From the NCBI GenBank assembly GCA_003645435.1, contig QNFD01000108.1, positions 1 to 8,076 of the forward strand: a DNA stretch of 8,076 bases. Direction: 5' to 3'. The stretch is from Gammaproteobacteria bacterium (GTDB lineage: Bacteria; Pseudomonadota; Gammaproteobacteria; GCA-001735895). The notes beneath the pieces are model-generated. The model worked only from the letters and a program-made list of their open reading frames with translations. It was not told the origin of the DNA and did not search any database. The position numbers and the translations under genes are program-made. Shown here in pieces: positions 1-5,858 of the stretch. Position 1 is the first letter of the stretch. Each line of letters starts with the position of its first letter.

Positions 1-94
1 CCTTCTCTGGTTCTGATGGCAAATAGAGAAATAGTCGCCCAATGAAAAGGCAATCCAGGCAACACTCTGGATCTTCCAGCTACGGCTCGTACAA

Positions 95-109
95 GGCCCA
101 TAACGGTCA
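95..109 (-). repeat. Interspersed repeat copy 1
   Basis: On the minus strand this reads TGACCGTTATGGGCC. It matches the copy at 2706-2720 (TGACCGTTATTGGCC) at 14 of 15 bases. It is a degenerate member of an intergenic repeat family found several times in this window. Confidence 0.55.
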
Positions 110-217
110 GGTAAATTACCATTACTGAGTTTTTACACGGCCTGGACCCAAAAGAGACACTGGGGTCTCCCGAGACACAGTCTATCTTAGTAACACCTCA
201 TATATATTAGACATACT

Positions 218-246
218 TGTTAACTGATTTATCAAAGACATACTTT
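218..246 (+). promoter_or_regulatory. Candidate sigma-70 promoter for the nnrS unit
   Basis: A TTGTTA hexamer at 218-223 and a TACTTT hexamer at 241-246 are separated by 17 bases, which fits a weak sigma-70 promoter with a start near 253. The FNR-like site at 254-267 would then lie just downstream of the start, a position suited to repression. The assignment rests on pattern only. Confidence 0.25.
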
Positions 247-253
247 TTGGCAC

Positions 254-267
254 ATGACATAGATCAA
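254..267 (+). promoter_or_regulatory. FNR/DNR-like operator upstream of nnrS
   Basis: The sequence is ATGAC-ATAG-ATCAA. Its right half is a perfect FNR-family half site and its left half matches the TTGAT/TTGAC consensus at the TGA core. FNR, DNR and NNR regulators commonly control nnrS genes, which supports the reading. The centre at 260.5 is about 42 bases before the TTG start codon, but no good -10 element lies where a class II activated promoter would need one. Activation or repression cannot be decided. Confidence 0.45.
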
Positions 268-302
268 GGCTTAATGCGCAGCATTCCTGAGAAGATCGAG
301 TA

Positions 303-1526
303 TTGAAACTAATTCTACCGATAGGGATGCATTCTTCCACAATGCCAACAGAACGCAGTATTTCATCATCGTGGCCGGCGGTGCTGGGTTACGGCTTTCG
401 TCCCTTCTTTCTGCTCGCCGGAACACACGCAGTACTGGCAATACCGGTTTGGTTATTTTTACTACAGGGTTTTGGCTCGTTTACATCACCGTTACCACCC
501 TTGGCCTGGCACGCGCACGAAATGCTGTTTGGTTTTATCGTGGCAGCTGTAGCAGGTTTTCTACTGACCGCGGTACCGAGCTGGACCGCACGTCGGGGAT
601 ATGCCGGTGCCCCGTTACTTGGTTTGACGCTCTTATGGATAGCGGGACGCCTTGTCACTACCTTTCCGTTAGGCTTAACAGCACTGATGGTTGCGCTTAT
701 CGACCTTGCTTTTATTCCGATACTTGTGTTGACAATACTTCCTGCATTGATCCGTTCGCGCAATCGGCGTAATTTTGTTTTCATCGGCATGCTTGCCGCA
801 TTGTTTGCGGCAAACCTCCATTTTCATCTTGCAGGCGCTACAAAGATTGAACCATTACTGCTCGGGATAAACGTCATACTGCTAATGGTCGCCATGGTTG
901 GCGGCCGAATTCTGCCCGCATTTACCTCCTCGGGTCTCAAGCAACGCGGGATCGATATCAGGATTCGCCGCCATCCCCCGCTCGACATTGCTGCTTTGAT
1001 GGCAACCCTTGCAGTGGTGATAGTCGATGTCCTTTTTCCCGGGACCATTTTAGCTGCCGTGGCAGCCACGGTGGCAGCAGCGTTGCTGGCCTTGCGACTG
1101 GCTCGTTGGCAAGGGCACCGTACACTGAGCGATCCGATTATATGGGTGCTCCACGTAGCCTACGCCTGGCTCCCCATCGGTCTTGCACTCAAGGCAGCCT
1201 GGTTGTTCGGAGTTCCAATTCCGGACACAAGCTGGTTACATGCGCTGACTGCAGGCGCATTTTCGACCATGATTCTTGCGGTTATGAGTCGCGCTGCATT
1301 GGGACATACCGGGCGCGCGTTAGTCGCTCCAGGCCTTATCGTGACCGCGTATTACATGATTGGGGTTGCAGTGCTAATGAGGGTATTCGGGCCAATGCTG
1401 CTTGCTGAAGCGTGGCGATTCTGGATGATTGCGAGCGGATCGCTCTGGAGCCTTGCTTTTATTCTTTTCGTTGTGGTTTACGCACCCATTCTCTGCGGTC
1501 CCCGTGTTGATGGACGAGCGGGTTGA
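303..1526 (+). CDS. nnrS: NnrS family multi-pass haem-copper membrane protein
   Basis: NnrS proteins are cytoplasmic-membrane proteins, described as binding haem and copper, found in denitrifiers and other bacteria exposed to nitric oxide; they are linked to protection from NO stress. Hallmarks visible here are GYGFRPFFL at residues 29-37, WHAHEMLFGF at 69-78 followed by AGFLLTAVPSWT, a GGRILPAFT segment, and HALTAGAF...MSRAALGHTGR near residues 312-337. The conserved histidines are candidate metal ligands. About twelve hydrophobic segments fill the 407 residues, the usual family length. The TTG start at 303 is chosen because GAGAAG lies 8 bases upstream; in-frame ATGs at 327 and 342 have poorer spacing, so the start could be up to 13 codons later. 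It heads a three-gene unit with the DsrC-like gene 57 bases downstream, and an FNR-like site precedes it. Confidence 0.93.
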   Translation: MKLILPIGMHSSTMPTERSISSSWPAVLGYGFRPFFLLAGTHAVLAIPVWLFLLQGFGSFTSPLPPLAWHAHEMLFGFIVAAVAGFLLTAVPSWTARRGYAGAPLLGLTLLWIAGRLVTTFPLGLTALMVALIDLAFIPILVLTILPALIRSRNRRNFVFIGMLAALFAANLHFHLAGATKIEPLLLGINVILLMVAMVGGRILPAFTSSGLKQRGIDIRIRRHPPLDIAALMATLAVVIVDVLFPGTILAAVAATVAAALLALRLARWQGHRTLSDPIIWVLHVAYAWLPIGLALKAAWLFGVPIPDTSWLHALTAGAFSTMILAVMSRAALGHTGRALVAPGLIVTAYYMIGVAVLMRVFGPMLLAEAWRFWMIASGSLWSLAFILFVVVYAPILCGPRVDGRAG

Positions 1527-1583
1527 TCGAGGGGATGGCGATGCTTCGATTCTTTGCCCGATTCCCGACAGGAGCTGATCGCC

Positions 1584-1919
1584 ATGTCTGCTGATAAAAT
1601 CACCGTGCTGCGCGACGAAGAAGGTTATCTGATTGAACCCGATGACTGGTCGCCAGAGCTGGCGCTGACGCTAGCAGCCGAGGAAGGGTTAGCCTTAACC
1701 GATGAACACTGGATAATCCTGACGTTTGTGCGTGAATACTTTGCCGAGCACCTGATTACGCCGGATATCCGGCATGTCGCCAGATATTTCGCCGAACGCA
1801 CCGGCTGTGACAAGAAGGCGGGCAAGGCGCGAATTTTCAAGTTGTTTCCCTATGGTTACGTCAAGCAAACTTGCAAGGTAGCGGGGATGAAGCGACCCCG
1901 GGCCTGGAGCACCGGTTAA
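1584..1919 (+). CDS. DsrC/TusE-family protein lacking the penultimate cysteine
   Basis: This is a 111-residue member of the TusE/DsrC/DsvC family, small cytoplasmic proteins that carry sulfur on a mobile C-terminal arm. The fold signature is clear: DEEGYLIEPDDW, AAEEGLALTDEHW, VREYFAEH, and KLFPYGYVKQTCKVAG near the C-terminus. The ATG at 1584 has AGGAG 9 bases upstream; an upstream in-frame TTG at 1554 has no such support. DsrC has two C-terminal cysteines eleven residues apart, and TusE keeps only the last. Here Cys97 (the upstream, CysB position) is present, but residue 108, where CysA belongs, is Trp, and three further residues (STG) follow. Classical TusE transfer to tRNA or DsrC trisulfide chemistry is therefore unlikely. 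A regulatory or otherwise altered role is inferred. It sits between nnrS and the cyclo-ligase gene. Confidence 0.92.
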   Translation: MSADKITVLRDEEGYLIEPDDWSPELALTLAAEEGLALTDEHWIILTFVREYFAEHLITPDIRHVARYFAERTGCDKKAGKARIFKLFPYGYVKQTCKVAGMKRPRAWSTG

Positions 1920-1954
1920 CGGCCCGTACCGACCGGGCCCGTGATAATCATCGC

Positions 1955-2644
1955 ATGAGTAACTCATCGGACGACAACCGAGACCAGCGGCAGTACGCCT
2001 CCCCGCCGTGCTTCATGCACGAGCTGGATCCATCCTATACAGGACTTGCGCCTGACGCAGATCTACAACAGCGCAGCGACGTGATGCGCTGGCGAAAAGC
2101 CGAGCGAGAGCGGCTACGTGCGGCGAGATCTGCTCTCGGCTCCCAGTTAAGACATCTGTACGGTGACCGAATTGCCGCTAAACTTGACCCCTTGCTGGGC
2201 GATGTGTCATCCAAATCGATCAGTTTTTACTGGCCGATAAACGGCGAGCCCGATCTGCGTGAGTTGATGAAATCGATCGTTTCCCGTGGCGGAATTTGCG
2301 CTCTGCCGGTCGTCGTGCAATCGCAATCACCACTCGTATTTCGGGCCTGGGAACCCGGCGTAAAAATGCGGCGAGGAGCATGGAACATACCGGAACCGAT
2401 TGGCGGTAAAGAAGTCAATCCCGATATCATTATCGCGCCAGTTGTCGGATATGATCCGGGATGTTTCCGTCTGGGCTATGGAGGCGGATATTTCGACAGG
2501 ACGCTGGCTAACCTGGTGCGCGAAGACATCTTTACTATCGGAGTAGGGTTTTCCCAAGCATCGCTAATTACCATTTACCCCCAGGCACATGATATTCCGA
2601 TGGATCGAATCGTCACCGAGAAGAGTGTCGTCGATCCTCATTAG
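1955..2644 (+). CDS. fau: 5-formyltetrahydrofolate cyclo-ligase with N-terminal extension
   Basis: The enzyme (5-FCL, methenyltetrahydrofolate synthetase) uses ATP to convert 5-formyl-THF to 5,10-methenyl-THF, clearing an inhibitory folate in the cytoplasm. Family marks are the basic WRKAERERLRAAR segment (46-58), FYWPINGEPD (91-100), ALPVV (116-120), PLVFRAWEPG (126-135), WNIPEP (143-148), IIAPVVGYD (159-167), the nucleotide-binding LGYGGGYFDR loop (173-182) and HDIPMD near the C-terminus. At 229 residues it exceeds the usual 180 to 200 because of about 45 extra N-terminal residues containing ASPPCFMHELDP (15-26), which is not part of the canonical enzyme. The ATG at 1955 is preferred although no strong ribosome binding site precedes it; the open frame reaches back to a TTG at 1871 inside the DsrC-like gene. 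The 35-base gap suggests co-transcription with the two genes before it. Confidence 0.92.
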   Translation: MSNSSDDNRDQRQYASPPCFMHELDPSYTGLAPDADLQQRSDVMRWRKAERERLRAARSALGSQLRHLYGDRIAAKLDPLLGDVSSKSISFYWPINGEPDLRELMKSIVSRGGICALPVVVQSQSPLVFRAWEPGVKMRRGAWNIPEPIGGKEVNPDIIIAPVVGYDPGCFRLGYGGGYFDRTLANLVREDIFTIGVGFSQASLITIYPQAHDIPMDRIVTEKSVVDPH

Positions 2645-2705
2645 GGGGCAGACCAAGTTTTACAGATTAAGAATGAAATGTGCGCCATGATCTGATGATT
2701 ATAAG

Positions 2706-2730
2706 TGACCGTTATTGGCCGAAACTTGCC
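2706..2730 (+). repeat. Interspersed repeat copy 2
   Basis: It begins TGACCGTTATTGGCCGAAA. It shares TTGGCCGAAA with the copies at 3124 and 7888, and its first 15 bases match the inverted copy at 95-109 at 14 positions. It lies in the gap between the cyclo-ligase gene and the convergent small gene at 2821; I see no convincing terminator in that gap. Confidence 0.55.
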
Positions 2731-2820
2731 TATTTACTCATAAAATTCAACGACTGCTCTCAGCAGCTCGTAATCGCGAAATGAATATTTGCTTCTGGGA
2801 TTCAGGTAGGAGGTGGTGAT

Positions 2821-3042
2821 CTAATCTAGTTGCTTGACACTGGGATGGTGTTCTGTAGCCCATTCGTGGCATATATCGTCAAGATACTGTGCGATCCCTG
2901 ACTCCGGGATGTCAGGTGGCACTACTATATCTGGCGCCGAGCGTCTTTTCCCATCGTCACCTAAATAAAACGTAACCCAGCCGTTTTTTGACGCGGCAAT
3001 AAGAACCCGACGTCCAAAAACATCAAACCTGAGAGCCTTCAT
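2821..3042 (-). CDS. Conserved small hypothetical protein (DUF7661-like)
   Basis: The product is 73 residues, beginning MKALRFDVFGRRVLIAA and continuing with WVTFYLGDDGKRR, a proline-rich DIVVPPDIPES, and an acidic, aromatic C-terminal part (YLDDICHEWATEHHP). I recall similar short proteins annotated only as hypothetical in proteobacteria, perhaps DUF7661; no function is known to me. It has no signal peptide or membrane segment, so it is probably cytoplasmic. The minus-strand start is supported by GGTGAG about 8 bases upstream of the ATG. It is transcribed toward the cyclo-ligase gene and stands alone. A 5-bp stem (CTGCT-CTC-AGCAG) downstream, near 2754-2766, is too weak to call a terminator. 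Confidence 0.75.
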   Translation of the reverse strand: MKALRFDVFGRRVLIAASKNGWVTFYLGDDGKRRSAPDIVVPPDIPESGIAQYLDDICHEWATEHHPSVKQLD

Positions 3043-3342
3043 AATCGTTTCTCACCGCCTAATGCATAAATTACAGGCCAGTATATATCAGTCGAGTTTA
3101 AGCTTGGGGGTTGATGTCCGCAGTTGGCCGAAAGCACTAGTTCCCTGTAATACAATGAATGACGGCTATCGGGAAAGCCGACCTTCATGTTCAGCCTGGC
3201 AACTCCCGGTTAGTGCCCCCTCCGGTCACGCATGATACCTGGTATGAGCCTCGGCTGCCGGATCACAAAGCGGTTGTCAAATTGTGGCGACCGGTTAGGC
3301 TGTTGATAGCCAGAATGTTCGACACGCCACCCTCAAATATCT
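3043..3342. other. Intergenic stretch without a supported gene
   Basis: This 300-base stretch holds the leader of the small gene ending at 3042, one interspersed repeat copy (3114-3135), and a possible 8-bp stem with two wobble pairs (3271-3278 with 3286-3293) having no T tract. An 85-codon + strand frame from 3159 to 3416 crosses it but runs into the 3' end of the SHOCT gene and resembles no protein I know. Confidence 0.5.
3114..3135 (+). repeat. Interspersed repeat copy 3
   Basis: It contains ATGTCCGCAGTTGGCC followed by GAAAGC. The 12-base core TTGGCCGAAAGC (3124-3135) is identical to that of the copy at 7888-7899. Confidence 0.55.
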
Positions 3343-3675
3343 CTATTCATCGAGCACGCGCCGCCTTTCCTCAAATTCTTCCTTGTCGATCTCGCCTCGC
3401 GCGAAACGTTCCTTGAGGATATCGAGAGGAGCCCTGCCAGGCGGGGGCATTGGTGCTGCGCCATGGGAACCCCCGAGCCAGCGGACCATAAGAACAACCG
3501 CAGCCACAATGGCCGCGATGAAAACGATCATCATCAGCGGCCCCAAAAACATCCACCATCCGCCACCCCACATGTGCGGCCCATAGTACTGCCCGCCCTG
3601 CTGCTGAGCCCAGGCAGCCGATGATACCGTGAACGTGTTGATAGGGACTGCCATCCAAACGAGTAAGCTCCTCAT
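3343..3675 (-). CDS. SHOCT-domain small membrane protein
   Basis: The 110-residue protein has an N-terminal hydrophobic stretch ending in SSAAWA (18-23), which looks like a cleavable signal peptide. A short Gln/Gly/Tyr/His/Trp-rich linker (QQQGGQYYGPHMWGGGWW) follows, then one strong membrane segment (about 43-64, FLGPLMMIVFIAAIVAAVVL), a Gly/Pro linker, and a C-terminal SHOCT motif (83-110: PLDILKERFARGEIDKEEFEERRRVL). SHOCT is a short C-terminal helix-turn-helix-like motif thought to mediate oligomerisation or interaction; the protein's function is unknown. The ATG at 3675 is chosen over one 12 codons upstream because AGGAG lies 6 bases before it. It is downstream of, and on the same strand as, the tRNA gene, but 72 bases separate them. 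Confidence 0.85.
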   Translation of the reverse strand: MRSLLVWMAVPINTFTVSSAAWAQQQGGQYYGPHMWGGGWWMFLGPLMMIVFIAAIVAAVVLMVRWLGGSHGAAPMPPPGRAPLDILKERFARGEIDKEEFEERRRVLDE

Positions 3676-3747
3676 GTTCCACTCCTCATGACCAATCATT
3701 GAAAATTGCAACTAGTCTATTCTACGCTCTTTCCTGGCAAATAAAAT

Positions 3748-3823
<76 letters not shown>

Positions 3824-3917
3824 ATTAAGATTCCCATGATACATAAAATAGTTAAAAGAGCGACGTGAGGAGCATTTTCTAAACAATTTAAAATATTATT
3901 TGTGGGAGGTAATACCT

Positions 3918-4048
3918 ATGCAGGCGAATCGAAACTTCAGCCCCCCCTCGAAATATGGGGCATTACCTTAATCGGGTCTACCTGTTCTTTTATGATTCTA
4001 TATCTGCTGGATATCGCTACTTTAGATAACCCCAACCAGGAACCCTGA
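3918..4048 (+). other. Possible frameshifted small membrane peptide ORF
   Basis: An ATG at 3918 is preceded by GGGAGG (3904-3909) at 8-base spacing, the best + strand ribosome binding site in this region. The frame gives only 17 residues (MQANRNFSPPSKYGALP) and stops at 3969-3971. Inside it, CCCCCCC (3941-3947) lies exactly as C-CCC-CCC relative to the frame. A -1 slip there enters a frame open to TGA at 4046-4048 with a hydrophobic stretch (WGITLIGSTCSFMILYLLDI) and a tail DNPNQEP, giving about 43 residues with one membrane segment. That second frame is itself open from a GTG at 3902. It could be a decayed gene, a homopolymer sequencing error, real frameshifting, or chance. Confidence 0.3.
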
Positions 4049-4060
4049 TAAAAGCACGAT

Positions 4061-4123
4061 AAAGCATGTTTTAAGGTAGGGTCTGGCGGCATAACGGTTC
4101 TAAGCCATATCTATCCATGCTTT
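4061..4123. repeat. Nested inverted repeat, possible structured RNA or terminator
   Basis: AAAGCATG (4061-4068) and CATGCTTT (4116-4123) are perfect 8-base inverted arms. Inside them GGTAG can pair with CTATC (one wobble) and GGC with GCC, around a loop containing ATAACGGTTCTAA. The right arm runs into TTTT on the + strand, so it could end a transcript from the mini-ORF just upstream. It might equally be a small non-autonomous repeat element. Confidence 0.35.
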
Positions 4124-4390
4124 TAGTCTTCACCCTTCAGACTCCGACTAAAAAGTGCCTTATCTACACGTTGCTTATAGTGTGCAAGAATTGCTATTTA
4201 TTAACTATTTTTATCTATTATTGGCTACCTATTTGTAAGCTTGATTGTGCCGAAGCAGTCACTCAAAGATCAGAGGTTAACGGCTCCACTCGACCCACAG
4301 CGGACTCCTATCACATGAAAGTGGGAGGCAATCTTCGGCCAGTTTCGGTCTTTCGATTTACCGAGAAACCGACCCATTTAGCAACTGCCC

Positions 4391-4957
4391 TTACTGCTGA
4401 AAGCAGGCTAATCTTTGACGTGTGGTATTGCACCTATTTTGAGATTGGGAGGACCACGTGGTTAATGTAAAACCAGTACTCCTAATCATTCCACGAGCCA
4501 TGGTTACAGGGTCCATCCAGCCGGTGCATGTGAGAAATGGCTGGGCGGTCGTGCCATCTTCGTTTGTGCCTGTCCAAAAAGGACTTTGTCCTACAGTTTT
4601 GCCGGTGGGATCGATGTTGATAAAGTGTTGGATGGATCCGTCCGTTAGATCGGTATAATTTTCGGCGATCCTGGTTCCGTCGGGAAGCAGGTAAGGATGG
4701 GAAGACTTCGTGAAGCGAGTATTAGGGCTATCGGTTCCATCGGATAGCCAGGCTAAATAAGTGCCGGATGGAACAATTGATGCTGGGTCGTCCGCTTGCG
4801 CCTGGCACTTGTCGTCGGCTCCCTTTAGACCGCCAAGATTGCCGTTGAAACTCACACTGGTGACGAAAACGGTCTTTTCATTGCGTTCGTTGGATACCGG
4901 AGCCGCGCAGGCTGTGAGTAACGCCGCAGCGAAAGCCATAGTTAACAGCTTATTCAT
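4391..4957 (-). CDS. DUF1554-type secreted lipoprotein
   Basis: The 188-residue protein starts MNKLLTMAFAAALLTAC: a lipoprotein signal peptide with lipobox LTAC and Cys17 as the acylated residue. Position +2 is Ala, so sorting to the outer membrane is expected. The mature part resembles DUF1554 proteins (a C-type-lectin-like or collagen-associated fold known from Leptospira and other bacteria): VFVTSVSFNGNLGGLKGADDKCQ, AWLSDGTDSPNTRF, DGTRIAENYTDL, FWTGTNEDGT, CTGW, and a terminal CFQQ. Four cysteines in the mature domain could form two disulfides. Function and ligand are unknown. AAGGGGG a few bases before the ATG supports the start. The perfect FNR box upstream suggests induction when oxygen is low or nitric oxide is present. 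Confidence 0.88.
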   Translation of the reverse strand: MNKLLTMAFAAALLTACAAPVSNERNEKTVFVTSVSFNGNLGGLKGADDKCQAQADDPASIVPSGTYLAWLSDGTDSPNTRFTKSSHPYLLPDGTRIAENYTDLTDGSIQHFINIDPTGKTVGQSPFWTGTNEDGTTAQPFLTCTGWMDPVTMARGMIRSTGFTLTTWSSQSQNRCNTTRQRLACFQQ

Positions 4958-5001
4958 GTGAGCCCCCTTTGATAGTTTTTATTAAAAAAGGTACAACCAC
5001 C

Positions 5002-5007
5002 ATCCTA
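5002..5007 (-). promoter_or_regulatory. -10 element of the DUF1554 lipoprotein promoter
   Basis: On the minus strand this reads TAGGAT, four of six matches to TATAAT. It places the transcription start near 4994-4995, about 41 bases from the centre of the FNR box and 37 bases before the start codon. That is class II FNR promoter geometry. Confidence 0.5.
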
Positions 5008-5028
5008 CTCCAAGAAAATCGATTGTTT

Positions 5029-5042
5029 TTGATGTAAATCAA
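5029..5042 (-). promoter_or_regulatory. Perfect FNR/DNR-type box
   Basis: TTGAT-GTAA-ATCAA is a perfect 14-base match to the FNR-family consensus (TTGAT N4 ATCAA). Its centre at 5035.5 is about 41 bases upstream of the start predicted from the TAGGAT element, so it most likely activates the minus-strand lipoprotein gene. It is some 270-300 bases from the + strand DUF411 gene, too far for standard activation. The binder (FNR, DNR, NnrR or a CRP-like relative) cannot be told from the site. Confidence 0.8.
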
Positions 5043-5172
5043 GTCTGCATAAAAAGCGTGTATTGGATTTAGTTAGTATCGAGTGTCTATATAGGGTTGT
5101 TAACGGCTATTCACCGCAATTATCTCAGCGTCCGTTGTGTGCCGTAATTTGACTATTTCACCCTGACTGGGA

Positions 5173-5193
5173 ATGACCGCTAACCTGGAGGTT
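5173..5193 (+). repeat. Divergent repeat copy with 12-base palindrome
   Basis: ATGACCGCTAACC (5173-5185) matches ATGACTGCTAACC at 5905-5917 at 12 of 13 bases. It runs into the perfect palindrome AACCT-GG-AGGTT (5182-5193). It is probably a degenerate interspersed repeat; a regulator site upstream of the DUF411 gene is possible but unsupported. Confidence 0.4.
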
Positions 5194-5230
5194 GGTTGCT
5201 TCCACCCTTACAAGTTTTGGCTAGCACCCG

Positions 5231-5259
5231 TTGGAGGCCTTCATGCTTCATGCTATATG
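5231..5259 (+). promoter_or_regulatory. Candidate promoter of the DUF411 gene
   Basis: TTGGAG (5231-5236) and TATATG (5254-5259) are 17 bases apart. A start near 5266 would leave a leader of about 66 bases. The spacer contains a CTTCATG tandem duplication. The match is modest. Confidence 0.35.
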
Positions 5260-5331
5260 TTAAATTCTGTAAGAAATAATGGTAACATTTAATTTCTTCG
5301 AGTTTTGCAATCCGAAAAGGCTATCTCTAAA

Positions 5332-5808
5332 GTGAAAATACGAATCCTTGGAACAATAATCTACCTATTCTCATTTTCCCTGTGGGCCGCAAACCCTGTC
5401 TGGCTAGAGGGCGCTACGGACGACCGTTATGAAATAACCGTATATCGTAGTGCTTCATGTGGATGCTGCAAAGGCTGGGTAAAGCATCTAAAAGATCATA
5501 ATTTTGACGTGAAGGATATTACTGTTGATGACATCAATAAATACAAATTACAGCTAAACGTGCCACCTCAAGCGGCGTCTTGCCATACAGCGACCGTAGA
5601 TGGAATTACTATTGAAGGGCATGTCCCTGCACAAGACATAAAGAACCTACTGGCTGATAGAGGCGATGTTCGGCTACTCGCTGTACCCGCAATGCCGTCT
5701 GGCACCCCAGGAATGGATACCCCAGGGGCAGTAAAAAACAACTTTCATGTTTATTCGATAAACAAACAAGATAAAGTCAGCATTTTTAAAAGTTATAGCG
5801 ATTACTGA
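5332..5808 (+). CDS. Periplasmic DUF411 metal-binding protein
   Basis: DUF411 proteins are small exported proteins usually found beside copper-resistance genes and thought to bind copper. Using the GTG at 5332 the product is 158 residues with a signal peptide: KIR, a hydrophobic core, then SLWAA around residues 17-20. The mature part has the family CxCC motif (SCGCC, Cys43, Cys45, Cys46) after a beta strand (YEITVYRS), SCHTA (83-87), EGHVPA (95-100) and AVPAMPSGTPGMD (117-129), all candidate metal ligands or loops. AAAAGG lies 12 bases before the GTG, somewhat far; the alternative TTG at 5305 has no ribosome binding site and would spoil the signal peptide. No copper transporter or oxidase lies next to it in the window, so it appears to stand alone. 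Confidence 0.9.
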   Translation: MKIRILGTIIYLFSFSLWAANPVWLEGATDDRYEITVYRSASCGCCKGWVKHLKDHNFDVKDITVDDINKYKLQLNVPPQAASCHTATVDGITIEGHVPAQDIKNLLADRGDVRLLAVPAMPSGTPGMDTPGAVKNNFHVYSINKQDKVSIFKSYSDY

Positions 5809-5858
5809 GGGTAATGTGCTCCCTGCTTGCTTGGTAACCCGAGCAGATCATAAACGGC

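Larger units (their letters stand above)
1..253. other. Gene-poor left edge, upstream of nnrS
   Basis: No gene can be supported here. One frame enters from the left edge and stops at 43-45 (ending ...NREIVAQ). It overlaps, as ATGA, a 28-codon ORF at 42-128 rich in Ser, Gly, Tyr and His (start MKRQSRQHSG, end VNYHY). Neither is recognisable, and no ribosome binding site decides the case. The stretch also holds one copy of the interspersed repeat (95-109) and a GAGAC / GTCTC / GAGAC triplet (154-158, 165-169, 172-176) in which the middle element can pair with either neighbour. Confidence 0.4.
3824..4390. other. Gene-poor region after the tRNA
   Basis: This stretch of about 570 AT-rich bases has no supported full gene. 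It contains a possible mini-ORF with a strong ribosome binding site and a C7 run (3918-4048), a large inverted repeat (4061-4123), and a repeat-like segment at about 4280-4380 with an imperfect inverted repeat around CGGTCTTTCG / CGAGAAACCG. A 117-codon + strand frame (4117-4470) crosses these and invades the lipoprotein gene; it has no ribosome binding site and appears to translate repeat sequence. Confidence 0.5.

Noticed and set aside
225..234. TGATTTATCA as an FNR box
   Set aside because: The half sites are separated by 2 bases rather than 4, so it does not match the FNR-family spacing.
1871..1954. Upstream TTG start for the cyclo-ligase, overlapping the DsrC-like gene
   Set aside because: The extra 28 residues come from the out-of-frame end of the DsrC-like gene and there is no ribosome binding site; ATG 1955 is more economical.
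3159..3416. 85-codon + strand ORF
   Set aside because: It runs antisense into the SHOCT-domain gene, lacks a ribosome binding site, and has no recognisable domain.
4117..4470. 117-codon + strand ORF
   Set aside because: No ribosome binding site; it overlaps the 3' end of the well-supported lipoprotein gene on the other strand; its second half translates repeat-like sequence and matches nothing I recognise.
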